7,213 nucleotides of DNA from Spirochaetota bacterium (GCA_009908925.1 JAAAOH010000106.1:1-7213), one strand, 5' to 3'. Numbered from the stretch's first letter, positions 1 through 5,966 are shown. The notes: generated from the letters alone by a model not told the origin. Numbers and translations are program-made.

Positions 1-1040
1 GAGTCGGACGCGTCTATCGTGAGAATGCGCACGCCGTTCGCCAGTTCATCCGCACGCAGACGAAAGTTCAGGGAAAACGGCGAAAGACCATCGTCGCGGA
101 AGGGCACGATAAGGCCCGGCACCTCGAATCCCGAGGCGCCATCGAGCTCATACCCGAAAAGGCGATCGGAGACGCGAAGCTTCGCACTGCCGATCGGCTC
201 GGCCTCGATCGGGCGCCCGCCTGTCACCTCACCGCCGGCGCCGCTGTCCTCGACCGAACCGTCGAAGTGATAGAGGGCAAAGTAGGATTCCGACGGACCC
301 AGTACGCGATTCGCGGAGTCGCCCGCGGTGCGCACGAACAACCGCGTCTGCTGTGTGACGGGCGCAGGTCCGGCGTAGCCGGCGGGCGGGCGGCCAAGAG
401 GAAAGAGATCGAGACTCAGGGAATAGGCGCCGCTCGATGCGGGCCCCTGCAGCGTGACCTGATCGGCGCCGTCGGAGAGGTATCCCTCGTGGATAACCTC
501 GTCCTCAAGCCGCCATCGCACCCAGGCCCGGGCGCCCTCGGGGGCGCTGACCGAGGCCTGGACAACCCCGCGTCGCTCCGGTGCAAGGGACGGAGGATAG
601 ATTGCGATGCCGGAGATGGCGTAGGCGGCGGGGTCGGGAACCACGAACAGGGTGCGCTCCCGAGTGGCGAGGGCTCTGCCGTCCCGGTAGGCGCTGAGAG
701 AGATGAGGTACCGCCCGGGCTCCAGATCCGGAAGGATCACGGGCGGGATGTCTCCGGAATCGAGGGGCTCTCCCGTGATGCGGTTCGTGGCCACGCTCGC
801 TCCGGCGACATCGGTGACCACGACATCGATGTAGTCGAGGGGCTCGGGGGCCGTGCCGTCCGGAGTAGTCTGCACGATGGTCACGGGCACCGCCGCGTCG
901 GGGGCGAGGAGGGCGCCGTCGCGCACCGTCTGGATGTCGACGCGCTCGTCCTCGGAGAGCTCGGGCGTGAGCAATGAGCTCTCGCCGCAGGCGGCAAGGA
1001 GGACAGTGAGGACGGTGAGAACGAAGAGGCGTGACATCAT
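1..1040 (-). CDS. Secreted lipoprotein with LamG-like domain, C-terminus cut by window edge
   Basis: An open frame of 346 codons runs from ATG at 1040 (a second ATG follows at once, at 1037) to the left edge without a stop. The N-terminus is a lipoprotein signal: Arg4, a hydrophobic run (LFVLTVLTVLL), then lipobox L15-A16-A17-C18, so signal peptidase II should leave a lipidated Cys18. Residues 40-235 look like two beta-sandwich (Ig-like) segments with extracellular-type patterns such as LEPGRYLISLSAYRDG. From Tyr254 the sequence YFALYHFDGSVEDSG is the typical opening of a LamG/concanavalin-A-like domain, which should continue beyond the edge. The role is probably binding of a carbohydrate or protein at the cell surface or in the periplasm; the ligand is unknown. 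It lies 59 bp after pepT on the same strand. GGA just before the start may be a weak ribosome site. The lipoprotein call is firm, the domain call moderate. Confidence 0.82.
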   Translation of the reverse strand, partial: MMSRLFVLTVLTVLLAACGESSLLTPELSEDERVDIQTVRDGALLAPDAAVPVTIVQTTPDGTAPEPLDYIDVVVTDVAGASVATNRITGEPLDSGDIPPVILPDLEPGRYLISLSAYRDGRALATRERTLFVVPDPAAYAISGIAIYPPSLAPERRGVVQASVSAPEGARAWVRWRLEDEVIHEGYLSDGADQVTLQGPASSGAYSLSLDLFPLGRPPAGYAGPAPVTQQTRLFVRTAGDSANRVLGPSESYFALYHFDGSVEDSGAGGEVTGGRPIEAEPIGSAKLRVSDRLFGYELDGASGFEVPGLIVPFRDDGLSPFSLNFRLRADELANGVRILTIDASD

Positions 1041-1053
1041 GCTTCCATTGGAT

Positions 1054-1083
1054 AAGATAGCACCCTCGACCGCCCCTCACCAA
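1054..1083 (-). promoter_or_regulatory. Candidate sigma-70 promoter of the lipoprotein gene
   Basis: On the minus strand TTGGTG (1078-1083) and TATCTT (1054-1059) are separated by 18 bp. Transcription would start near 1047, leaving a leader of about 7 nt before the ATG at 1040. Both boxes are imperfect. The gene may also be read through from pepT, since no terminator is visible in the 59-bp gap. Confidence 0.35.
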
Positions 1084-1099
1084 AGCAATTCCGCGATAT

Positions 1100-2395
1100 T
1101 CAGACGTCCTCGCCCCACAGGCGTATGAGATTCAGAATCGTCTTCGACGAGCGGACCATCGCGGGCAGGGCCACCCACTCGTGACGCCCGTGCATGTTCT
1201 GCGCGCCGGTGAAGATATTCGGCGTCGGGACGCCCATCTGCGTCAGCCGGGAGCCGTCCGTACCGCCGCGAATGATCTCGAGCTTCGGGTCCATGCCCGT
1301 CTCCGCGATGGCCTCCTTCGCGTGCGCAACGGTGCGGGGGTGATCCTGCAGTATGTCGCGCATGTTCCGGTACTGCTCTGTCGCCTCGACGCGCACCGAT
1401 CCGCCGGGAAAGCCTGCCTCTACTGCGCGGGCGATGGCATGAAGGGACTCGATGCGACGCTCAACTTCCTCCATCTCGAAGTCACGGATGAGCAGATCGA
1501 CATATGCGCTTCCCATATCTCCGGAGCTCTCAAGGGGACAGTAGAAGCCGTAGCGTCCGTCGGTAGCCTCCGGGGTTTCCGAGCGCGGAAGCAGAGCGAG
1601 GAACTGGCCGGCCATGGCGACCGCGTTCGCCAGCTTGCCGCGGGCGCGCCCCGGGTGGATGACCCGTCCGGTGAACTCCACGTGCGCGAGGTAGGCGCTG
1701 AAGCACTCGGCCTCCACCGTGCCCTCGTCACCCCCGTCGATGGTGTAGCAGTAGCGGGCCTGGAGCTTCTCCTTCGGGAAGTGGTCCATACCCCGGCCGA
1801 TCTCCTCGTCCGGGGTGAAGATGATCTCAACCGGCCCGTGCGGAAACTCCGGATGATCGCTCAGCCAGGCCACGGCCGTCATGATCTCGGCGATACCTGC
1901 CTTATCGTCGGCGCCGAGCAGCGTCGAGCCGTCGGAGGTGATGATGGTCTCCCCGCGGTAATCGCGCAGTCCGGGGTAGTCGTCGGGGTCGAGCACCACA
2001 TCCTCCGCGAGCCGCAGCCGCCCGCCGTCGTAGGAACGGTGCAACTGGGGCCGCACGTTCTCGCCGTTCGAATCCGGCGAGGTGTCGACGTGGGACATGA
2101 AGCCGACAGGCGTCGCCTGCTCGAGGGCCTGTGAGCTTGCAGGCAGGCGGGCAACGAGGTAGCCCTTCCCGTCGAGGTCCACGTCATCGACGCCGAGCCC
2201 GGCAAGCTCTTCGGCCAGCATCCGGGCGAGGTCGAGCTGCCGGCTGGTGGAGGGAACCTCCTGCGAGTGACGATCCGAAGTGGTGAAAACCTTCACGTAG
2301 CGGGTGAACCGGGCGAGAAGCTCGTTCTCGAACCAGGTGCGATCGCGTTCCATGGTTTGTACGAAGGCGGAGACTCTGTCTGTTGATGCGGCCAT
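1100..2395 (-). CDS. pepT: Peptidase T (tripeptide aminopeptidase, M20 family)
   Basis: Cytoplasmic dizinc aminopeptidase that removes the N-terminal residue from tripeptides during peptide use and turnover. All signature blocks of PepT are present in order: HVDTSPD (His102, catalytic Asp104), GADDKAG (161-167, bridging Asp163), TPDEE (Glu197 general base, Glu198 ligand), TIDGG (Asp220), HPG (247-249), RGGTDG (376-381) and HGRHE (402-406, His405 the likely last ligand). Metal roles are transferred from Salmonella/E. coli PepT. At 431 aa it is about 20 residues longer than the usual 408; the extra length is an N-terminal stretch before NELLARF. Neither the ATG at 2395 nor the internal ATG at 2353 has a Shine-Dalgarno sequence. 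I keep 2395 because a -10 box lies 7 bp upstream, which would give a leaderless mRNA. It sits between a response regulator and a lipoprotein; a functional link is not evident. Confidence 0.95.
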   Translation of the reverse strand: MAASTDRVSAFVQTMERDRTWFENELLARFTRYVKVFTTSDRHSQEVPSTSRQLDLARMLAEELAGLGVDDVDLDGKGYLVARLPASSQALEQATPVGFMSHVDTSPDSNGENVRPQLHRSYDGGRLRLAEDVVLDPDDYPGLRDYRGETIITSDGSTLLGADDKAGIAEIMTAVAWLSDHPEFPHGPVEIIFTPDEEIGRGMDHFPKEKLQARYCYTIDGGDEGTVEAECFSAYLAHVEFTGRVIHPGRARGKLANAVAMAGQFLALLPRSETPEATDGRYGFYCPLESSGDMGSAYVDLLIRDFEMEEVERRIESLHAIARAVEAGFPGGSVRVEATEQYRNMRDILQDHPRTVAHAKEAIAETGMDPKLEIIRGGTDGSRLTQMGVPTPNIFTGAQNMHGRHEWVALPAMVRSSKTILNLIRLWGEDV

Positions 2396-2402
2396 GGCGC
2401 AG

Positions 2403-2432
2403 ATAATACGTCACGGCGGCCCGCACCGGCAA
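2403..2432 (-). promoter_or_regulatory. Candidate sigma-70 promoter of pepT giving a leaderless mRNA
   Basis: Minus-strand TTGCCG (2427-2432) and TATTAT (2403-2408) have an 18-bp spacer. The -10 ends 7 bp before the pepT ATG (2395), so transcription should begin at or beside the start codon. The spacer and upstream gap are extremely GC-rich (7 A/T in 2411-2471), so the A/T-rich -10 stands out sharply. Confidence 0.5.
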
Positions 2433-2471
2433 CGCCCGCCCGCGCCCCGGCGCCGAGCCCGCGCCCGCGAC

Positions 2472-3137
2472 TTAGAGATCCACGAGGCCGAGACGCGCCG
2501 CGTAGAGGACGAGATCAATCTGGCTGTGCAGGGAGAGCTTGCGCATGATGTTGGAGCGGTGATTCTCCACGGTGCGATGGCTTATCGCGAGGACCGTTCC
2601 GATCGTGTGTGTAGTATATCCTCGGGCGACGAGCTCGAACACCTCACGCTCGCGCGGGGTAAGCTCCTGTAACGCCGAGCTGAACACCGGCTTCTGAGAG
2701 GTAGCGCGGGCCTCGGAGAGCCCCCTCGCAGCTCCCCCGACGGGGTCTCGCACGCAAATGAAGAGCTCCCCGTTGAGCACCGCACGCACGCCGTATCGCA
2801 CGGTGTCGGAATTGACGTTCTTGGTGGCGAAACCGCTTATGCCGCTTCGCAGCAGTGTGAAAAGGGTCCCGATGGCGAAGCCGGCGGTGTGAATGAATAC
2901 CCGAGCCGAGGGGACCTCCTCGCGAATCCAGGACACCAGATGATGTCCGGGAAGCGAGCCTACCTCCAGATCGGCCATCACCAGGTCCGGACCGTGGTTC
3001 GCGAGCACCCCGTCACCAAGGCCGTCGTCGCCGACCTCACCGACGACGCTTACACCGGGCTCCTGCTCGAGAATGGAACGTAGTCCTACACGATAGGCGG
3101 GTTGCGGATCAAGTATGACGATGCGATGTTCCGACAT
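2472..3137 (-). CDS. NarL/FixJ-type response regulator (receiver plus LuxR HTH)
   Basis: DNA-binding transcription regulator of 221 aa, the usual length for this class. The N-terminal receiver (about 4-120) has the phosphoacceptor Asp56 in VMADLEV, Thr84 in FIHTAG and Lys106 in GFATKN. The C-terminal LuxR helix-turn-helix (about 158-215) starts with LTPREREVFELVARGYTTH and continues through HRTVENHRSNIMRKL, a canonical GerE/LuxR motif. The acidic pocket is incomplete: where most receivers have two acidic residues (DDHP), this one reads D10-P11-Q12-P13, so magnesium binding and phosphorylation may be altered. No histidine kinase is encoded in the window, making it an orphan here; its signal and targets are unknown. 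It is transcribed divergently from the DUF2156 gene and lies 76 bp upstream of pepT, so either could be a target. AAGGG just before the start (3-nt spacing) is a possible but close Shine-Dalgarno. Confidence 0.92.
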   Translation of the reverse strand: MSEHRIVILDPQPAYRVGLRSILEQEPGVSVVGEVGDDGLGDGVLANHGPDLVMADLEVGSLPGHHLVSWIREEVPSARVFIHTAGFAIGTLFTLLRSGISGFATKNVNSDTVRYGVRAVLNGELFICVRDPVGGAARGLSEARATSQKPVFSSALQELTPREREVFELVARGYTTHTIGTVLAISHRTVENHRSNIMRKLSLHSQIDLVLYAARLGLVDL

Positions 3138-3153
3138 AAACCCTTGTTATTGC

Positions 3154-3182
3154 ATTATACAACCTGGTGCCGAAACGCGATA
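3154..3182 (-). promoter_or_regulatory. Candidate promoter of the response regulator gene
   Basis: A perfect TATAAT lies on the minus strand at 3154-3159. No good -35 exists at the right distance: with a 17-bp spacer the hexamer is TATCGC (3177-3182). Start of transcription would be near 3147, giving a leader of about 10 nt that contains AAGGG. A perfect -10 with a poor -35 is common at activator-dependent promoters, but this is inference. Confidence 0.45.
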
Positions 3183-3197
3183 TCGTCTGTGTTGCGC

Positions 3198-3232
3198 ATG
3201 AGCTTTTACTCATTATATCGTGAAAAACTCAC
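3198..3232. promoter_or_regulatory. Two short inverted repeats in the divergent intergenic region, possible operator
   Basis: ATGAG-CTTTTA-CTCAT (3198-3213) is a perfect 5-bp inverted repeat, followed by GTGA-AAAAC-TCAC (3220-3232), a perfect 4-bp one. Both lie between the outward promoters of the regulator and DUF2156 genes in an AT-richer stretch. Short repeats like these can arise by chance. A plus-strand TTGCGC (3192-3197) and TATATC (3214-3219), 16 bp apart, overlap the first repeat and could be a second, weaker promoter. Confidence 0.25.
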
Positions 3233-3272
3233 AGAAACTACGGAACCGGTCGCGACAGCCGGGTCGGGCGGG

Positions 3273-3301
3273 TTTGCCCCGGTTGGGCTTTTGTCTATAC
3301 T
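3273..3301 (+). promoter_or_regulatory. Candidate sigma-70 promoter of the DUF2156 gene
   Basis: TATACT (3296-3301) is preceded by TTTGCC at 17 bp (3273-3278) or TTGCCC at 16 bp (3274-3279). Transcription would start near 3308, only about 3 nt before the ATG at 3311, so the message would be practically leaderless. The -35 overlaps the right arm of an imperfect GC-rich inverted repeat (AACCGG 3244-3249, CCGGTT 3279-3284). Confidence 0.5.
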
Positions 3302-3310
3302 CTCCACCAT

Positions 3311-4192
3311 ATGCCGATACCCACATATCCGGATTCCGCTCCGATTTCGCTCGACATGCACCCCGAGCTCCACCCTGCGCTGTCCGTAATAGAAGACGGC
3401 ATCTCGGAGTTCACCTTTGCAAACCTCTACCTCTTCCGAAAGAGCTACGATTATCACCTCTCACGAATCGGCGATCTCCTCGTAGTCTCCGGCACGAAGG
3501 ACGGCAAGCGGTTCTTCATGATGCCCTGCGGCCTGCCGGATGACAACGGCGTTCTCGAGTCCCTGCTCGGCTCACACGACTACATCAAGGGTCTCGCCGA
3601 GCGCCACGCGGACGCCAACCGCGTACGGCTCGAGCGGATGGGATGGCACCCGGTCGAGGATCGGGATAACTTCGATTATCTCTACCTCAGAAGCGATCTT
3701 GCCGCACTTCAGGGGCGGAAGTATCACAAAAAGCGCAACCTCGTGAACGCGTTCATCAACAACTACACCTACGATGAGTCTCCTCTCACACCGCAGAACA
3801 TCAGCGAAGCCTTTCAGGTACTCAACCAGTGGCGAGAGGAGCGCACCGAGAAGGATGATGACTACGAGGCCGCGCGTGAAGCCCTCGAGCTCGTAGACAG
3901 CCTGGGCCTGCACGGCTACATCGTGCACGTCGACGGAACGCCGGCCGCCTACACCCTCGGCGAGGCGCTGATGAAAGGCAGAAGTTTCGCCGTTCATTTC
4001 GAGAAGGCGATCGGCGACTACAAGGGAATCTACCAGTTCATAAACCGCGCCTTCGCCTCGGTGCTTCCCCGCCATTACCACTACATAAACCGCGAGCAGG
4101 ATCTCGGGGACGAGGGCCTGCGACAGGCGAAGATGACGTATCGGCCCTTCGGCTTCGTCAAAAAGTACAAGGTTGTTCCGCTGGGGCACTGA
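3311..4192 (+). CDS. DUF2156 protein (phosphatidylglycerol lysyltransferase C-terminal-like, GNAT fold)
   Basis: A 293-aa soluble protein of the DUF2156 family, whose tandem GNAT-like fold is shared with the catalytic domain of MprF (aminoacyl-phosphatidylglycerol synthase). Family blocks visible are EFTFANLYLFR (33-43), the central YLYLRSDLAALQGRKYHKKRN (124-143, with the basic KYHKKRN cluster), and the C-terminal block NREQDLGDEGLRQAKMTYRP (260-279) followed by FGFVKKYKV. No transmembrane flippase domain is present, so it is the stand-alone form. Acyl- or aminoacyl-transfer to a lipid or small molecule is a reasonable inference, but the substrate of such stand-alone proteins is not established to my knowledge. 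The ATG at 3311 has no Shine-Dalgarno and sits 9 bp after a -10 box. An internal ATG at 3356 also lacks one and would remove the family's N-terminal region. It is divergent from the orphan response regulator and is followed by glnA after 228 bp. Confidence 0.88.
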   Translation: MPIPTYPDSAPISLDMHPELHPALSVIEDGISEFTFANLYLFRKSYDYHLSRIGDLLVVSGTKDGKRFFMMPCGLPDDNGVLESLLGSHDYIKGLAERHADANRVRLERMGWHPVEDRDNFDYLYLRSDLAALQGRKYHKKRNLVNAFINNYTYDESPLTPQNISEAFQVLNQWREERTEKDDDYEAAREALELVDSLGLHGYIVHVDGTPAAYTLGEALMKGRSFAVHFEKAIGDYKGIYQFINRAFASVLPRHYHYINREQDLGDEGLRQAKMTYRPFGFVKKYKVVPLGH

Positions 4193-4238
4193 TCCTACAT
4201 GAATGTAAGATTTGGCTCTCGATCCTACGTACACGTAG
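4191..4238. promoter_or_regulatory. Tandem related palindromes upstream of glnA, possible enhancer or operator pair
   Basis: Two copies of the pattern GATCCTACRTNNAYGTA begin at 4191 and 4221. The first contains TACAT-GA-ATGTA (4196-4207), the second CTACGT-AC-ACGTAG (4225-4238). Centres are exactly 30 bp apart, about three helical turns, placing both on one face of the DNA. At the variable position the two arms change together (A with T in the first copy, G with C in the second), so symmetry is kept. They lie about 170 and 140 bp upstream of the predicted sigma-54 start of glnA, a typical enhancer distance. They do not match the NtrC consensus (TGCACC-N5-GGTGCA), so the binding protein is unknown. 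The first copy overlaps the DUF2156 stop codon. With no T-tract they are unlikely terminators. Confidence 0.55.
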
Positions 4239-4310
4239 CTTCCTGAACGATTCTCCCTCGGCGACCGGCGCGGGGTCCCGGCTCACGCTGCCGTTAATCC
4301 TTTCAAAATA

Positions 4311-4323
4311 ATGTTTTAAACAT
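4311..4323. promoter_or_regulatory. AT-rich palindrome between the tandem repeats and the glnA promoter
   Basis: ATGTTT-T-AAACAT is a perfect inverted repeat with 6-bp arms, centred about 55 bp upstream of the predicted glnA start. It lies in an AT-rich patch (about 4294-4329) inside otherwise GC-rich DNA. It could be a second regulator site, or part of a bendable segment that lets an upstream enhancer loop to the promoter. It does not fit the TnrA/GlnR consensus (TGTNA-N7-TNACA). Confidence 0.4.
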
Positions 4324-4332
4324 CTTCATAGC

Positions 4333-4345
4333 GGCGCCGGGCGCC
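4333..4345. repeat. GGCGCC-G-GGCGCC repeat abutting the -24 element
   Basis: Two copies of the self-palindromic hexamer GGCGCC are separated by one G and end at the first base of the sigma-54 motif. A protein bound here would sit beside RNA polymerase. It may also be a chance product of high GC. Confidence 0.3.
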
Positions 4346-4361
4346 TGGCACGATACTTGTA
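4345..4361 (+). promoter_or_regulatory. Sigma-54 (-24/-12) promoter of glnA
   Basis: CTGGCACGATACTTGTA matches the RpoN consensus YTGGCACGRNNNTTGCW at every position except one: the -12 dinucleotide is GT instead of GC. GG (4347-4348) and GT (4359-4360) have the required 12-bp spacing. Transcription should start near 4372, giving a leader of about 49 nt with a good Shine-Dalgarno. Sigma-54 promoters need an NtrC-like ATPase bound upstream, which fits the palindromes at 4191-4238. The promoter would link glnA expression to nitrogen supply, as in many proteobacteria. Confidence 0.8.
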
Positions 4362-4420
4362 ACCCGTCTTGCAACGCACGGTGTACTGAAACCGAACACA
4401 TTTTACGTAAGGAGTGACAA

Positions 4421-5845
4421 ATGACCGGCATGAACACACCCAAAGACGTACTCGCCCTCATGGAGAAGGAGAAGGTCGAGATCGTCGACCTCCGTTTCAT
4501 GGACTTCCCGGGCCTCTGGCAGCATTTCTCCGTCCCCGCAAGCGAAATCGACGAAGATTCGTTCACCGACGGCCTCGGGTTCGACGGCTCGAGCATTCGC
4601 GGCTGGCAGGCCATAAACGAGTCCGATATGATCGTGAAGCCCGTTCCCACGAGCGCCTTCATCGATCCCTTTACCCAGCACAAGACCCTCGTGCTCATCT
4701 GCAACATAGCAGATCCCCTCACCGGAGAGGATTACACGCGCGACCCGCGCAACATCGCTCGCAAGGCCGAGAAGTACATCACCTCCAGCGGCATCGCCGA
4801 CGTGGCCTACTACGGACCGGAGGCCGAGTTCTTCATCCTCGACGACATCCGCTTCGATCAGAACGAGCACGAAGGCTACTACTTCATCGACTCGGTCGAA
4901 GGTCGATGGAATACCGGCCGGGCGGAGGGCCCGAACCTCGGCTACAAGCCCCGTTACAAGGAAGGCTACTTCCCCGTTCCGCCGACCGACAGCATCAACG
5001 ACATCAGAAGTGAGATGGTCCTCTACATGCAGGCGCTCGGCATCCCCGTTGAGGCCCACCATCATGAGGTCGCAACCGGTGGTCAGAGCGAGATCGACAT
5101 GCGGTTCGCCCCTCTCGTGGAGATGGCCGACAACATGCTCAAGTACAAGTACATCGTGAAGAACACCGCCAAGAAGTACGGCAAGACCGTGACCTTCATG
5201 CCCAAGCCATTGTGGAACGACAACGGAAGCGGCATGCACACCCACCTCTCGCTGTGGAAGGACGGGAAGAACCTGTTCTTCGGTGACGGCTACGCAGGCC
5301 TCTCCGAGACCGCGATGTACGCCATCGGCGGCATTCTCAAGCATGCGCCGGCACTGCTTGCCTTCACCAACCCCACCACCAACAGCTACAAACGCCTCGT
5401 CCCCGGCTTCGAAGCTCCCGTGAACCTTGCCTACTCCCGGCGCAACCGGAGCGCCGCGGTACGCATCCCCATGTACTCGCAGTCGGAAAAAGCCAAGCGC
5501 TTTGAGTTCCGCTGCCCCGACCCCTCGTCGAACCCCTATCTGGGCTTCGCGGCCATGCTCATGGCAGCGGTCGACGGCATAAAGAACAAGATCAATCCGG
5601 GTGATCCCCTCGACAAGGATATCTACGACCTGCCTCCCGAGGAAGCCGCCAAGGTCGAGAAGACCCCCGCATCTCTGCGTGCCGCCCTCGAGGCACTGGA
5701 GAGGGATCACGACTTCCTGCTGCAGGGTGATGTATTCACCGAAGACGTCATCGAGACCTGGATCGACTACAAGCTCAACAACGAGGTGCTGGCGCTGGAT
5801 CTCAGACCCCACCCGTGGGAGTTCGCCCTGTACTACGACATCTAG
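4421..5845 (+). CDS. glnA: Glutamine synthetase, type I (GSI-beta-like)
   Basis: Makes glutamine from glutamate, ammonia and ATP, the entry point of nitrogen assimilation; the cytoplasmic enzyme is a dodecamer. At 474 aa it has the length of the E. coli enzyme (469). Motifs in order: DGLGFDGSSIRGW (50-62), YGPEAEFF (131-138), HHHEVATGGQSEID (213-226), MPKPLWNDNGSGMHTHLS (260-277, ammonia/glutamate and metal site), NPTTNSYKRLVPGFEAPVN (317-335) and RCPDPSSNP (364-372). Tyr402 in DKDIYDLPPEEA is the adenylylation site of the GSI-beta subgroup, so activity could be switched by a GlnE-type adenylyltransferase (not in this window). The start at 4421 is fixed by AAGGAG (4409-4414) six bases upstream; Met4 is a weaker alternative. 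Expression is probably from the sigma-54 promoter at 4345-4361 and ends at the terminator at 5920-5966, so the gene is apparently monocistronic. No glnB, ntrBC or glnE is next to it. Confidence 0.98.
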   Translation: MTGMNTPKDVLALMEKEKVEIVDLRFMDFPGLWQHFSVPASEIDEDSFTDGLGFDGSSIRGWQAINESDMIVKPVPTSAFIDPFTQHKTLVLICNIADPLTGEDYTRDPRNIARKAEKYITSSGIADVAYYGPEAEFFILDDIRFDQNEHEGYYFIDSVEGRWNTGRAEGPNLGYKPRYKEGYFPVPPTDSINDIRSEMVLYMQALGIPVEAHHHEVATGGQSEIDMRFAPLVEMADNMLKYKYIVKNTAKKYGKTVTFMPKPLWNDNGSGMHTHLSLWKDGKNLFFGDGYAGLSETAMYAIGGILKHAPALLAFTNPTTNSYKRLVPGFEAPVNLAYSRRNRSAAVRIPMYSQSEKAKRFEFRCPDPSSNPYLGFAAMLMAAVDGIKNKINPGDPLDKDIYDLPPEEAAKVEKTPASLRAALEALERDHDFLLQGDVFTEDVIETWIDYKLNNEVLALDLRPHPWEFALYYDI

Positions 5846-5919
5846 GGCGAAAGAAGGGCAGAAGAAAACCAAAGAAAAAGAGAAGCCGTGCACTTCGTGT
5901 CGGTTCTCAGTCGTGCTGT

Positions 5920-5966
5920 GCCGTCGTCCCGCCGTTGGCGGGACGGCGGCCTTTTTTTGATTTTTT
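5920..5966 (+). terminator. Intrinsic terminator of glnA
   Basis: A 14-bp stem (5920-5933 with 5937-5950, one G-U pair, GTT loop) is followed by a run of seven T (5952-5958) and a further six T (5961-5966). It begins 75 bp after the glnA stop, behind a purine-rich untranslated stretch (5846-5885), and should end glnA transcription strongly. Confidence 0.95.

Noticed and set aside
267..977. Plus-strand 236-codon frame opposite the lipoprotein gene
   Set aside because: Gly/Arg-rich with no recognisable motif. It is the exact complement register of the lipoprotein frame, which has a lipobox and domain signals.
1181..2134. Plus-strand 317-codon frame opposite pepT
   Set aside because: Shadow of the unmistakable PepT gene; no motif or ribosome site of its own.
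2396..2471. Extremely GC-rich gap between the regulator and pepT, considered as a terminator
   Set aside because: No well-formed hairpin with a T-tract. I accept only the pepT promoter in it.
3244..3284. GC-rich inverted repeat followed by GGGCTTTT, terminator-like
   Set aside because: The arms are short (6 bp outer, 4 bp inner), the T-run is only four bases, and no plus-strand gene lies upstream to be terminated. It also overlaps the DUF2156 -35.
3572..4234. Minus-strand 220-codon frame opposite the DUF2156 gene
   Set aside because: Shadow frame; the plus strand carries the conserved DUF2156 blocks.
4191..4238. Palindromes after DUF2156 read as a transcription terminator
   Set aside because: Each stem is only 5-6 bp with a 2-base centre, which cannot form a good RNA hairpin loop, and no T-run follows. 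A protein-binding site fits better.
4379..4394. CGGT/ACCG hairpin in the glnA leader, considered as a riboswitch or attenuator
   Set aside because: Only 4 bp of stem; a leader of about 49 nt is too short for a known glutamine-sensing riboswitch and shows no matching motif.
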